DNA from: Diatrype stigma
Taxonomy: Eukaryota; Ascomycota; Sordariomycetes; Xylariales; Diatrypaceae
DNA: 64,000 nucleotides
Assembly: GCA_022225965.2 (NCBI GenBank)
Contig: JAKJXP020000094.1
Location: 62,001-126,000 of the forward strand
Direction of reading: 5' to 3'
The notes below the pieces were generated by a model that worked only from the letters and a program-made list of their open reading frames with translations, was not told where the DNA came from and did not search any database. The position numbers were made by a program, and so were the translations under genes. Shown here in pieces: positions 22,279 through 34,508 of this stretch. The stretch's first letter is position 1, and the number at the start of each line of letters is the position of its first letter.

Positions 22279-23353
22279 ATGAAGCTGTCCTCCGTCATTT
22301 CCTACATCCTCGCGGGTGCCGCGACCTCTGCGGTATGCTTACCGATATGCTTTTTTCATTATTTGTCTATCGCGACCATCCGTTGCTAATATACAACCAT
22401 GACAGGCACTACCAACAGAGAACGCTGTTCGCTCGGTTGCTGATCTGGTCACATCCAAGATGACTTGGACTGGCCAGGTCAAGCCCGGTGAGGCTGCTGT
22501 GTCTATCACGGGGACCGCAGGGGTAGGGACTTCCTGTTTATTCCCAGCACAGTGCACCAGCTTCTTAGATGATAATACGCGACTAACATATCGGGCTCAC
22601 AGGAAATTTACCACCGCATTGTTGCCATAAACCCCAACTATGACAATGAACTCGGCCTGAACAGCACCGACTCCTCCACGATGCAGAGGAGGGACCTAGC
22701 ACATATTGGCAAGCGAGCCACAACTTCGAGCGTATGCCAAATCTGATTGCCTACCCTTCTCCATGGTCCTAACATCCAACACTGTACATCCAATATCGTA
22801 GTATAATGTCCATTGTATTCTCTACTAACGCATTACCTTTCCATCAGGACTGGACGTGCAACTACGGAACCGACGTAGCCGTCGAGCCGATCGGCGACGG
22901 CGTCCGATATCTATACAGCATCGGAACCGGCAGCTGCTCCGCGCCCGCGGGGAGTCCCGGAGCGGGCGGCTGCACCGCTGCCAGCTGCAACTCCGGGGCC
23001 GGTATTTGGCTGTGCAATGATGCTAACCACCAAGTGGACATTCCCTGTACTCTTATTGCCGAGTAAGTTCTCCCGCAACATAGCACGCGTCGATAGGTCT
23101 CACTTGATTACCACCGGAAGAGCCAGGGTCTGACATGGTGGTGCTCCTCCTAGTAACGCCGTCGAGGTCTTGATCAACTGCCAGTCGACCACCTACGCCG
23201 GCGGCAATACTTGGGTCAGCAAGACGCATGGGCAGGTAAGTTGGATCGCCTATGAAACTGAATATAAACTTTGCTTGGGCTAGCTGGACTAACACGTGAA
23301 TCAAGATATTCTCCGGTGATCATACCTGGAACGTGATCCTCAATGCGTGCTGA
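22279..23353 (+). CDS. Cys-rich small secreted protein, effector candidate
   Basis: Six short exons, 22279..22332, 22406..22522, 22603..22731, 22848..23062, 23154..23235 and 23306..23353, encode 214 residues; every junction is GT-AG and in frame. Exon 1 is exactly a signal peptide (MKLSSVISYILAGAATSA). Exons 2-3 are a propeptide with a WTGQVKPG.VSITGT.IY.I..INPNY pattern common in fungal secreted proteins. It ends with dibasic sites R86-R87 and K94-R95 for Kex2-type processing. The mature part from residue 96 has eight Cys and the motif IWLCNDANHQVDIPC. This pattern occurs in a widespread fungal family of unknown function, often listed among candidate effectors. Secretion and maturation are read from sequence; effector activity is only inferred. 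Confidence 0.82.
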
Positions 23354-23587
23354 CCAGGATAATTACCAGAGGGGTCTTAATCAGGCTTGAAGCGGGGGGG
23401 CTCTTCTACATAGTAGATCACATTCATAGAAGGTCATTGTATATATTTAGCTGTACATATATAACAATGGTCATGTTGGCTACCCTTATTCTTCGAGCAG
23501 AGGTTTCTCTACTGAGACTGTGTTGCAAATCCATGTGAGTGTCCCTGGTAAATTAGTGATAGATTAGTATAGCTAGTGACGAGACTA

Positions 23588-23848
23588 TTACGCTCTGAGC
23601 AGACACTCTATGTCCCGAATAATCCGAGCATCTCCAATGTCTAAGGTGCTGGGGTCCAACATGTCAGCATACTCGTCGGAAGTATGCTCAGCAACTTGCT
23701 TCAAATTCCTCCCCTTCTTCTCGCACGTCTTTGCGACAGCTGAACTAGATACCTCCCGACTGTGAGAAGATTCGGCGCCTTCCACTGGGCGTGCGCCATT
23801 CTCACTTTGAATGCCATGCGAAGCACAGTCCTTGTTCTGCGAAGACAT
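23588..23848 (-). CDS. Small hypothetical protein, 86 residues (doubtful)
   Basis: This is an ATG-started, uninterrupted, hydrophilic frame with many Ser/Glu/Lys residues and no signal peptide, membrane segment or known motif. A TATA-like tatatgcaattata lies about 15-30 bp upstream. It is convergent with the secreted-protein gene and 235 bp from it. I do not recognise it. It could be an orphan gene, the remnant of a longer gene, or chance. Confidence 0.3.
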   Translation of the reverse strand: MSSQNKDCASHGIQSENGARPVEGAESSHSREVSSSAVAKTCEKKGRNLKQVAEHTSDEYADMLDPSTLDIGDARIIRDIECLLRA

Positions 23849-26178
23849 TTTGGGAGATCAGCCAGTCGCATATATGCAATTATAGCTCCTGTATCTCTTA
23901 CGATCTGTTGCTACCCTTATAGACGATAATCTGATATCGGCAGTGTTTAGTATTTGTCTTTTATGATGTGTGGAAGTCAGCTGAACCAGTGCCAGATCAG
24001 ACCTTCACACAAAGGGGGCTTTTAAAAATAATAGAACACTAGAACGAACAATAGCTTTGTATTGCACAACAGTCACTCATGACTCAACAATGTTGAGAGG
24101 CATCTTTCAAAATCCAACAGACTGTACAAAGGATGTTGGAGAGAGCCATCATATTATGTGGAAGTTGAAGTATATGTCTATAACATACATGCAACCCCTC
24201 ATTCACCTGCTCCTCCAATACGTGAAACATAGTTCGATTCCATGTTCCACCAATGGGGGCTAGTCACGACTATAAAGAGTTGCCACCCCCTTTACCCCCT
24301 ATCTCAAAATATAGTCAGGCGTGATTCTGTTACTTCCAGCCCCATACCTAGCAGATGGTATATAACCCCCAGGCAAAACGCATATAATACCGATATAATT
24401 AATAACCATAAGCAAGATCTTGTGCTAAGTGTCCGCCTTCATAATACTTGCCAACCCCCCCTCCCCAACCCCCGAAGCCTGGCGAGAGATGGCACACGAT
24501 ATTGGTACATCGCATACGTCTAGTCTCACCGCGATGCATAGCAACCATAACTTCTGCCGTAAAGATAAGCCGGGGCGTTACGTTCTGCAAGCGCTATCCT
24601 TAGGTCCCGAAACGCGCCCTTCCGCCCGTCCGCCCGTCCGCCCGTATTAGCCGGATGGGTATCCAATGCATGTCTCGGCGTCTCCCTGGAGTAGACTCCA
24701 CTCGCCTGCCTCGTCTTATGTGGGGGGTTAGTCCAGTCAAGTGTGGATTCCGGGACGGTAGGTGGGAGATCTGACGGGTGGTCTCGACGATGGTGTGGTG
24801 ATCTTATGTGTGTTCATGTGTGGTTTCATATAAAGAGAAAGATGCAGCGGCTATGTATGCATGCATGCTAAGCACTAATCAGCTCAATCGTAGTTAGGTG
24901 TCCATTGCTGCGTAATAGGCAAAGCAATGAACATTAGAGCTTTGGTTTCGTGTGATATGGGCAGCACGACATCCAAGCCAGCTTGTATATATGTACGTTG
25001 ACATATACGTAATAGGTACATAGGTGATAACTACCCACGCTGTACGCAAAGCACTGCCGGAGTAAGCGTCCATGACATCTATGTACCACTGGATCACCGC
25101 AGGTTATCTAGATAGATGGCCGATGCGATTTCTCGGCGATGCTGTATCAACACATCGAGGGATGCAACATGTAGCAGTAATGTGAAAGATGAATAATACC
25201 GCACACCTTGACCGCCTGCCCTCGCAGCGTCATCATGTCGTGACTGTATTTCTGTGATAAAAATTATGATATAAACCTCTCCTGTCGCAAGTAAGTGCCT
25301 GAAGGTTCTTGAGAACCCCCCACGTCCCGCCAAAACTCTGGTCCCTGCGTAACCCCTTTTCTGTCGTGAATTTACGTAATAGGTTAGTATATGTCTGTAA
25401 CTACATAGAAACAAGATCGTGATAGGTGAAATTTTATAAGCCCCGGAATGGCTTTTTTTGAGTGATTGTCAGATACAATACTAGAAATGATGCTAATAGC
25501 ATCTCGAGGATTCACCTAGTCACTCATAGGTTTGTGTATGTTTGCAAGAATGCCATAAAGGCGCTTGTTGTGGGGATTCATAGATCCATGCTAAGTACCG
25601 TTACGAAGGTATCATACAGTAAAAAGATAGCAAATCCACCCAGTGTTGTTGTGACCCCAAGTCAAGTCCTCCCGCCCATGGTCCTGTGCCCTCATGGAAT
25701 GCATAACGTGAGGCAGTTTTAAGCTGTCCGCCCCCTTTTTTTGGTCTCAACTCCGGTACCCGTTCATAACCCGATAGAATGTTCCCAAAAAGGGGTGCTA
25801 TCCCCCCTGTACTCTAGAATGCAACCTGTTCTAGACCTGAATCGTCTTCCCGTCTATAAAGAAATGTTTGACGGCTATTTTAGCATGGGTATCTCTGAAA
25901 GCAAATAGCAACTTTTCTGTGCGGAGAATGCTGAAACAACAGGTCTGATTCGACCATGTATTAGATAATGGGTGGTCGAGTGTTCGCGAGGGTTGTTGAT
26001 AGGTCGAATTATTAGAAGAAAATTGTCGTAAGGTCGTAGCTATACGGGGTTGCAGTAAGCTTTTGGTGTGATGATGTTGAGGTATTCGATGATTGAGATT
26101 TTCAGATGTGTTCGTTCGAATGGTGAATGACTTAAGGCCGCCTTGTCTTCGCCGTGTTCCGCCGTCCCTGATAGACAT
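23849..26178. other. 2.3-kb intergenic stretch
   Basis: AT-rich with scattered homopolymers. (cgcccgtc)n-like units, cgcccgtccgcccgtccgcc, lie near 24627-24646. I found no frame with family resemblance, no tRNA and no inverted-repeat pair. The right end is the 3' flank of the bHLH gene. Confidence 0.5.
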
Positions 26179-27717
26179 CTAGGGGAACGGTCTCGGATTG
26201 AAGACTGCAGCTCCAAAGCCCTGTGGTTGCCAATTTGGACCCACCACACCGGTGCCGATGAGTTGTTCGAAGGCCTGTAACCGTCTCGCTAAATCTTCGT
26301 TCTTTTGAGCCATGGATCGATTTCTCCGCTCAAGCTGATGTATATATTCTGTTGCCTTTGAGAGAACAGTGCCCTGATAAATGTCAGCGCCATGTTCCAG
26401 TCCAGTACTATAGTTGATAAGTGTCACTCACCTTGCTAACTTTGGGGGCAGCCCTGGCTGACGCCATATCATCGGCATCGTCTGGAATAGCACGGAGCGA
26501 GGGGATCGCATCCCGGAGTTCGGAAATCCTGTCCTTGAGATTGGTACGGTACTTGCGCTCAATATCATTGTGTGCCGCTCTATCACTGCTCTTGGGCTTC
26601 TCTTTGGACTGGCCTCCGATACCCCCAGAGTTAGTGCGAACGGGAACCCCCCGTGGTTTAGGTGGTACACGCTGTAGCTCGGGTTCGTCGCTTCTCCTAT
26701 CGGTCATGCTATTCGGGCTCTCATTCATATCGAAGCGAAAGTCCATCTCGGTAGGTTGGTTTGTGTTCACTTGTGAGGGTGTTTGACCCGAACCTAGCGC
26801 GATGGCTAGAAGTCGTTGCCGATCTGGGTCATTGTAGGATGTATTGGTGGAAGGAAGGTATGAGTCTAACTCAACACCCAGTTGGGGTCGTTCCCAGCTA
26901 AGGGGTGTAGAGTATAATCTCTCTGGTGCCTCAATGGCACTTGTTGGTGACTCGGTCTTCAGGCCGTCTGCGAGAGCCATTGAAAACAACTCCTCCTCGT
27001 CCGATAGCGCGTGCTCCAGAGCGCTATCGTCAACGGAGTTGTCGGAAGGCGACTGGAAAGCCAGGTTGAAGGTGCCGGTTGTGCCGACAGATGAGGCTCT
27101 GGAATATGGTTGGATCCAATCAAATAATCTAGTATCGAGAGTTAGTCACTAACGCTTTTAGACAGTGTCAGCCTTGGTAACTAGCGGTCATGGACAGTAG
27201 TTATCTCAAGGAACTGTAAATGACTCACCTAGCTTCGGACTTGTCCTGGGCGTTTTGCTCCCCGCCGGCGTGATATAAGCTCTCGTTGTCACTATCGAAG
27301 CGCAACCAATAATCAGAGCAGTCGAGGGCGGAAAGATCGCGCTGCTTTGTTTCCGAGCACTTCCTCTTCTTGGCGGATGGCCGCTTAGGTGTCTTCTCGC
27401 CCTTGGGCGGCTTTGCGGAGGTGTCCTGTGCCGAGTCTGAGCTGGACAGGCTGGTGAGAGCGCTCTGGGATTGTGAGGCGACGGTAAGCCGAGGTGAGTC
27501 CAAGAGGCTTGAACTAGCAGAGTTGTCTAGGTTGTCCCAGAAGCTGGGTGGGGACAGTTGATCGATGAAACTTGGAGAGTTCTCTAGAGGATCTGAGGCC
27601 TTACGGGATGTTAGATGCTTTTGTACTAAGATCGGTGGCAGTCAATGCCACCAGTCATGTCGATCGGCCATACGGTACCTTAGTAGTGGCAGTTTGATAG
27701 GTTGCGATGTCGGTCAT
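26179..27717 (-). CDS. SREBP-type bHLH transcription factor
   Basis: Four exons, 27717..27679, 27599..27229, 27128..26432 and 26373..26179, encode 433 residues. The first exon is only 13 codons; its 79-nt intron has a perfect ctaac branch site 14 nt before the acceptor, and without it no ATG opens the frame. The N-terminal two thirds is acidic and Ser-rich, an activation-like region. The bHLH domain starts near 320 with AAHNDIERKYRTNL. Tyr330 replaces the usual Arg, the hallmark of SREBP-class factors that read E-box and sterol-response sites. Helix 2 begins at the last intron and runs into a short leucine zipper (about 385-405). There is no membrane segment, so it is not a membrane-released SrbA-like protein but a soluble relative. 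Target genes are unknown. Confidence 0.88.
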
Positions 27718-28555
27718 GACACCCGTGTCCATGTCGAGTTTCTAGAACTCGATGTGATGAATGCGTCTCGGCTTGGCCGCGATATTAAATAACCTTTCCT
27801 TTATGACAAAGCTGGCGGTCTATCATGCGGAAAGTATCGCGAGTCTGCACCGAGGAAGGTATGGTATAGCTGCTGTCCTCCTAACACTGTCGTGCACTAG
27901 AGCCGGTGGTGATTGAGATGTCTTGGCGATCCTATAGCAGGCTTGGCTTGGCACTGTACCGGCGGAGGGGGTGTCAGGGAGCAAGCTGCACGATAGCTCA
28001 AGGCTAACAGCAATGGATAGAACGGGGAAGATCTGAGTAGAGCCCTGGAGATGAGATGCAATCCGGCCCGATCGGTGGCTTGGATGGCTGGAAAGAGGCG
28101 GTAACTTCCTGGACGTTGGGTTTGCGGGTGCAGGCAAGTGTGTAACTTCGGTACGCTGGTACCAAAGCGACAATGGGCGAGGGGGTGGTGTGATGGCGAT
28201 GGCAACGGACGGCAACGGCAGTCAAGGGAGGGAGGGAGCAATAGCAGTGTTAATGCCGCCACTGGACACTGGGATACTCCACAGGGATGGAATGATAAGA
28301 TTATGATGTAGCTGGCGCTGATGACGATGATGGTGGTAGAAAGAAAGTAAAAACAACGAAAGGCTGTCGGAGGTTTAAAGTAATGGGACGATGTTCACCT
28401 TGAGCGCTTGACGGAAGCGCTTGAGGGTCTTCACCGATGGTCGTGGGCGAGACCGCCCGAAGCTGGATAGTGGGGACCGGTTTATGGCCTGACAGAAATG
28501 TCCTTGACCCTGACGGACCCTGACCCTGCCCCTTCCGATAAATCATAAAACACTA

Positions 28556-28620
28556 CCCCAAGGCCCCAAGGACCCCCCCCCCCCCAAGGCACAAGGCCCC
28601 AAAGCCCCAGGGCCCAAGTT
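28556..28620. repeat. C/G-rich low-complexity patch with C13 run
   Basis: A run of 13 C at 28573-28585 lies within repeated aaggcccc / caaggcac units. Confidence 0.8.
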
Positions 28621-28721
28621 GGAGGACGAGACGTGCTTCGGAACATTTTGGGCGCTTTGGACCTCGTGCCCGTTCAATCCCATTTGGCACGGCTTAGCCA
28701 GCCGGACAGACCCTACATGCT

Positions 28722-28785
28722 ATTTCTGCATTTCCGCATTTCTGCATTTCCGCATTTCTACATTTCTGCAGTTCTGCATTTCTGC
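28722..28785. repeat. 8-bp minisatellite, eight units
   Basis: Units alternate between atttctgc and atttccgc, with two variants (atttctac, agttctgc). Perfect periodicity of 8 rules out coding constraint; open frames through it are by chance. Confidence 0.9.
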
Positions 28786-31097
28786 ATCTGCATCGTAAAC
28801 GCAAAACGGACTAATAATGTGCTCATAATGTGCTCGCTCCCTCTGCCTTGCCGGATGCTCAGGTTTCATACCTACCGCACAATACCTACACAGCAGTACA
28901 GTACGCAATGCATTCCAAATTGCAGCACCATCACAGAGGGGCGACGGCCGGTCGGCATTACCACCTACCTACATTACATACTTCTGGCCAGTACAGTAAC
29001 CCCAGCGGTCTCGGTCGTGTCCTCCGTATGTAGGCATGAAATAGGCTCTAATACTTAGCAAGCCTACATACATACCTAGTAGCAGAGTTCGCTATCTTCG
29101 CGTCTTCGCTTCTGCTCCCGGACGGACACGTTTCCATGTTCCCATTTGCCATGGAAAGGCCCTCAGCGTGCGGGAAATAGAAGAGCCTGGTGTGCGGAAG
29201 AAGCGTCCGAAAGTGCTCAGTCGAAGTATTCGCCGGCGGACAATAGCAGGTGGGGGTACAAGTGAGCGGGCGGGCGTGACCAGAGAAGAAGAAGAAAAAT
29301 GGTCTGATTTCAATCTGGACGTCCCCATGGTCGAGATGCGCGCACGTCAGAGAGTTGCCAAGATGGCCTGACTTTTGCTGCTGGGGTGGATCGGATTGCA
29401 AGGGCCCAGAACGCTGGGAGCCGTGGACCGCAAGAGCCACACCCACAACCGCTAGTACCGAGACTGCGAGATGGACGTTTTGTGTGGGGTACGTACCCCG
29501 GGAGCGTAGCAGGCTCTTGCAGGCGCGTGCAGGCTCGTGCAGGCCTGGGTAGAACTATCAGACCACCCGCAAGGCTGAAGGAGGAGAGATCGTATGAGTC
29601 GTGCTGAAGCGAGTGCAACTAACGGGAATACAATCCGCCATAATTGGCCGGCGCCGTTAGAGCGCGTGAAAGCAGCTAATGGCTGAGTAGCGATTGGTCC
29701 ACGGCAGGGCGGGGGCGCTACAGGCCTGCAAAGATCAGCCAGTGGTTACTTACAGGTATGTAGCTTCAGTCTGTAGATCCCGTTCGCCTCCCGTCAGCCT
29801 CGCAGCTATTTACTCAGATTTGGAGGGGCAGGATAAGGACGGTTCACAATTTCTGACGAATCAAAACAGGGGGGACAGTATCTCTGCACAGTCATTCCCT
29901 ACCTGGGTAGCTGGCAGCTTCCAGAGACCCCCAATGTCCAGACAAGGCAAAAATTCCCGTGAAGCAAATACGATGAGACAGTGAGGGCATATCATGCTAT
30001 TGTACACTTGCCCATACTTTGGAGCTCTAGTTACACTAGGTTCTTAACCCCCCTGTCCGGTCCGGGCTTTAGATGCCCAGGGCCCAGGGTTGATGGAGAA
30101 CCTTATTGAATCGGAACCACTTATCAACCTGCTAGTTAGTCATCATACTGTACTAAATGCTGGCGCTGTGGCGTCAACTGAAAATTATCAACCAGATGCA
30201 AATCATCGATAATTACCTGTAGCAATGGGACCTGATTTCGCATGTGATCCATGAACCAAGGGCAACGGAGAGGGCCGGTAGCATCCACTATCCATAATCT
30301 CTATATATCACTCAATGCACCCATAACTTAGACAGCATCAGCTCAAGAGTATATTCATTGAACATGATGTTATAAGTGCCGAGGTATTAAGTAATAGTTG
30401 ATGAACATACATACAATCAAGATCAATCTACTCACGAGTTAGTTTTCGTGAATGTGTCACATACAGATCGAGTAACAAGTTTTGAAGGCTCCAGCCGGGT
30501 AGACTAGCAGTTAGCACTGGCGATTCTTAACGTTATTAGTATCTAGTTACATTAGTACCTACATGGTAAGCAAGGAGAAGCTTGAAATACCTAGTCCGGC
30601 GGCTGACTGAGATTAGATCCCGTAGGGTCCTTTGGGTTCTCTGGTCTACCTATCATTTGACTTTAAGGTTTCCCGGTGGTGCTATTTTTACGTTATATCA
30701 TCCGCCTACCCGGAATCCATTGTTGTCAACAGAGAGCAATCCGAATACGAAAGGCGACGGGATACGGCAATGGTGAGTCTTATTGAAGATAATTTCCCGG
30801 CATCGTGAGCTTCAGCCATTCCAACAACCACTTTGCACTATCCGTGCTTGACGGAAGTTTCCTACGATGAAGCTTATATTGGCAGACACGCAATTGTGGG
30901 TGGGAACAACAGTGCTTCATACGGTGGTAGGACCTCGTTGCTGCCCCCGTGACACAATTAAACGTGGCAACCCGATCTCATATTCACCGATCTAAGTGAT
31001 AGTCCGGCTATCCCCGATGCCCACTCAATAACTAGGTACAATTGTGCCACAGGACATCTCGATCTGTATTATATAATGAACCTCCAAACCATCAAGT

Positions 31098-31143
31098 AAT
31101 GTATGAAAGTGTATCGAAGTGTATCAAAGTGCTTCAAAGTTGA
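31098..31143. repeat. Short imperfect tandem repeat
   Basis: About four copies of a gtgtatcaaa-like 10-mer (gaaagtgtat, cgaagtgtat, caaagtgctt, caaagttg). It is isolated and non-coding. Confidence 0.6.
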
Positions 31144-32817
31144 AACACCAATTGTACGTAATACGGCATTGACTTGCTTGGCATCGAATTGGTTTGTCCC
31201 GCTATGTCATGTACTTAGGTACCTGTCAAGCCCTATTTGATCAAGCATGAGGAAGTCCTTGATACCCCCTGATCAGCGACTTGCATACATACATAGTCAA
31301 GATACTTCGTACAATGACTTGTAGTTGTATTTAGACTACAGTTTGGTAATAATAAGACTCAAACTATGTCTTACAAGATGAGCGTCAAGAATCAAGATGC
31401 AAAGCTTACCGACTCATAACCAAGACCCGGCAAATCTTCGTCTGCTGCGAAAGCAGGTCGGAGTGGCCCACCGTCGGCGACCTCCGATGGCCCCCTATCT
31501 ACTACCCCTATGTCAGTCATTCTCAGCCACTCTCAGTCACACAAAGCCAAACAGGCTTCGACGATGCAGGGTCGGGGGCACGCGTTCATTACACAAAGTG
31601 TCGCGGATCGGATGCCGGGACTTTTTATACAATACAGTACAGAGAAGCCATCCATGATCGTCAACGTCACGATCCCATCGACTAAACTTGCCTGCATGCA
31701 TCCCACACATACCCGCCCTGCCGCCGCCACAGTGCCTACCTACTCTGCTACTCTCCTCTGATCCTCTGATGCACACCTGTCGGTAGACTGGCAAGTTTAT
31801 TAGTCAAGGTAGTACTACATAACTTGCTAACTTCACATGCACATACGCCCAGGGCCACCGCCTGAACCCGGACACGAACATGGATTGATCCCGCCCGTTC
31901 ATCTCCCCGCCGTCCTTGTTGCACCCCAAGACCGACCGCTATTGGATCTGAGCCGCTGCTGCTCCTGCACCTCATGCGCATGTGCATGTGCGTTATAGAC
32001 TAATCTGCAGCCGCACCTCCGCCAGATTGACCGCACGTCTCAACGGCGTAATATGCGGAAGCGCCTTCGAGGGATCCGCCCTTTCCCCAAATGCGACATG
32101 GGCGAAGGGAGGCAGGAGAGAGGAGACCTTGTGGATGCAACGGGCTTCCGCCCCCGCGTCGCCACCGTGTCTTGCATCTTGGTCCGCAGCCCTCCGGGGT
32201 AATGGAAGGTCTCGCATGCCTCCGAACTCCACGATGGCGATGATCACTGGGCTGGAATCGATCTGATCTAGGTAGGTAGGTATGAGGTCTGAACGGGACG
32301 GAACCGCATCGAGAAATTCGCGATCCTCTCGCCTATACTGTCAGCACCTAGAACTGCTACGAAACCCCCTCCCCGTGACGACACAACCTTGCCTCGCATG
32401 CCGGTCACCTTTCAGGAATGAACAGTCCCTCATTGTGGAAGAACTTCGACGTATCATAGTCATGGACACGCGTCCGTCTCGACTCTCAGTAATGAAGACA
32501 GCTATTTTTACACACGAAATCTCAACCATCTCGGAGGCCAATACATACTTCTAGGTTATCACCCTTCCTTGGCGGTGGTCAGTAAGCTCCCCGGCGAGAA
32601 GAGTGGAATAACAAAGTTACTTAGCACGACCACCAAAGACCTGTTTGATGCTGAAGTAAGAATACTCAGATATATGCCTATAGACTGTCTCTACCTGGAC
32701 ATGCTAAGGCGAGTCATGACTCAATTCCCAAGGGCTATGAATACTACTGCTCGATCGTGCCGTCACGCGCTCATCCCTCAGCCTCATGATATCTGAGCTA
32801 ATGCACTGCCGGACAAG

Positions 32818-33882
32818 TTAATGGTGCACATTTAGTTTGCCGTACCAATCCATAAGAGCCATGCTCTCATAGTTCATTTTGTCGCGCATATAGTTACCGG
32901 GCGGCCTCCAAACACCATCGAGGTCTACCATCAGCTTGACGTCGATGTGCCGTCGAAGCTGTTCCGAGATCTGCTGCAAACGGGTTACAACTCGGCGGCA
33001 GTTTGCATCGTATACCCTAAATGGGATCAGCTTCCCAGATGGAGACCTGACCGGCCACTGCCAGCGCTGCGTAAAGCTATCGTAGTCTGAGAAGCCGAAG
33101 CCAACATCACACTGATTCCTTATATGATCACGCAACTCCGTGCGACTGGTGACGTGGCCTGGACAGGTATCAAATGGAAGGCCATCAGGGAGGTGGGCGT
33201 ATTTGCGGCGAAAGGGTGGGACATAGCCTGGTCCGAATCTAACGTTGAAGAGCTTGTCTACCACGAGGTATAGTTGTCGCAGTCGTGGAAGACCCCGGAT
33301 AGCATCTTCTAGCCCTTGCCCAGTGATATACTGACAAACATCATTGCTAGCCCAAAAGCTAATGGCAAGTCTCTCGAGTTGGTCGCCAAGTCCCCCTTTG
33401 GTAATCAGCTTGAGTGGTTTGGATATGTCGTCTCTTGCTCGGAAGTACAACATATCGCTAACATAAGCAATACGTTCAGAAGAGGGTAGGTTTTCATCAG
33501 AAACAGGGAAGACTAGCCGTGCGTGGTGTTGCCCGTTGATAAAGTATCCCCTTATGGTGGGCTTATAGATGAATCCGCGGCTCATCGATTGGGCTATCGC
33601 ATGAGCTTCATGGTTTACCAAAACGAGAGGGGAGGTATCCCGGTAAGGTTCAAAGGACTGAGGATGGAACCTGAAACACGTGCGTTCACCATGCTTATTC
33701 ACACCGATGGCCACGAGGCAGCTGTGTTCATCGATTGCAAGCTTCCATATCATGATCCGAAGTTCCGAAGGTAGACGTGGAAAGGGGGCGAAACGCCGGT
33801 CAAGACTTGCCAAGGCTCGTGGGCTCAGCGGCCACGAAGCAGGGACTGGAGGGGCCATGGTCATTCGCAGTCCTAGCGACAT
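32818..33882 (-). CDS. 2EXR-domain protein
   Basis: A single exon encodes 354 residues from the ATG at 33882; the frame extends slightly upstream but only from a GTG. The motif FPRLPSELRIMIWKLAI at about residues 34-50 is the hallmark of the fungal 2EXR domain, which resembles an F-box-like helix. It is followed by the usual run of mixed alpha/beta sequence with LVNHEAHAIA. No enzymatic motif is visible. The family is hugely expanded in Sordariomycetes and of unknown role. Codon use is flat, unlike the GC-rich conserved genes. Confidence 0.85.
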   Translation of the reverse strand: MSLGLRMTMAPPVPASWPLSPRALASLDRRFAPFPRLPSELRIMIWKLAIDEHSCLVAIGVNKHGERTCFRFHPQSFEPYRDTSPLVLVNHEAHAIAQSMSRGFIYKPTIRGYFINGQHHARLVFPVSDENLPSSERIAYVSDMLYFRARDDISKPLKLITKGGLGDQLERLAISFWASNDVCQYITGQGLEDAIRGLPRLRQLYLVVDKLFNVRFGPGYVPPFRRKYAHLPDGLPFDTCPGHVTSRTELRDHIRNQCDVGFGFSDYDSFTQRWQWPVRSPSGKLIPFRVYDANCRRVVTRLQQISEQLRRHIDVKLMVDLDGVWRPPGNYMRDKMNYESMALMDWYGKLNVHH

Positions 33883-34508
33883 GATTGTTGTTGGTTGAGA
33901 GGAGGGTTTGCAGACAATCACACCTTTTTATATCGACCTTTCATCCAGAACCTAAGGCAGGAACCGCGAGAGGCAATCCTAATTAGCAACGGCTTGCGCT
34001 TAGGACCTCTACAACGTCAGCAAAGGCGGATCGTCTTTATGTCTGAGGAGAATGATTCACTCCTTAGATAATCAGACGAGATACAGTAATGAATGGTAGT
34101 TTCTCCTACCTTGCTCTAAGGATGGGGCCTGATTTATGACTCCGTACAAACCCCTGCCTTATAAACGCCAATATGTCATCATTCTCACAAACCTATACCA
34201 AGTACACATCTACGTCCTTACCCTGTCCACTAAGGGATCTCTAAGAAGCTGGTCGGGGATACCGTTTTGATAGTGAGGTGTACCAAGGGCTCTTAGGCAT
34301 TTAATTGGAATACTCAATGACCAGCAACATCCTGTATAGTATATCGCACTGAGCACTACACATAGTTTCTCCCACTAACTTGAGCTACACGGTATCCAAA
34401 ACTACAGGAGGTATGTTCTTGTGGGTTTCATTTGCCTCTAGTATCCGTCTGGATGAAGCTCAAGGTGAAGTAATTACATAGCGGTTCCTCGACTACGTAT
34501 GCACCACT
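33883..34508. other. Intergenic DNA
   Basis: Promoter side of the 2EXR gene and 3' flank of the small DUF5572 gene. No other gene is seen. Confidence 0.5.

Larger units (their letters stand above)
27718..32817. other. 5.1-kb gene-poor stretch
   Basis: The left end carries the bHLH promoter and leader. Overlapping Pro/Ser-rich frames around 27823-28262 look like low-complexity leader. Then come a C-rich patch and an 8-bp minisatellite (listed separately), and short tgcaggc-type repeats at about 29508-29545. A slightly more GC-rich island at 31990-32260 has open frames on both strands but no recognisable product. I cannot support any gene here. Confidence 0.5.

Noticed and set aside
31982..32266. 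Possible small gene in the GC-richer island
   Set aside because: Open frames exist on both strands with equal weight and no recognisable product; no convincing splice structure was found.
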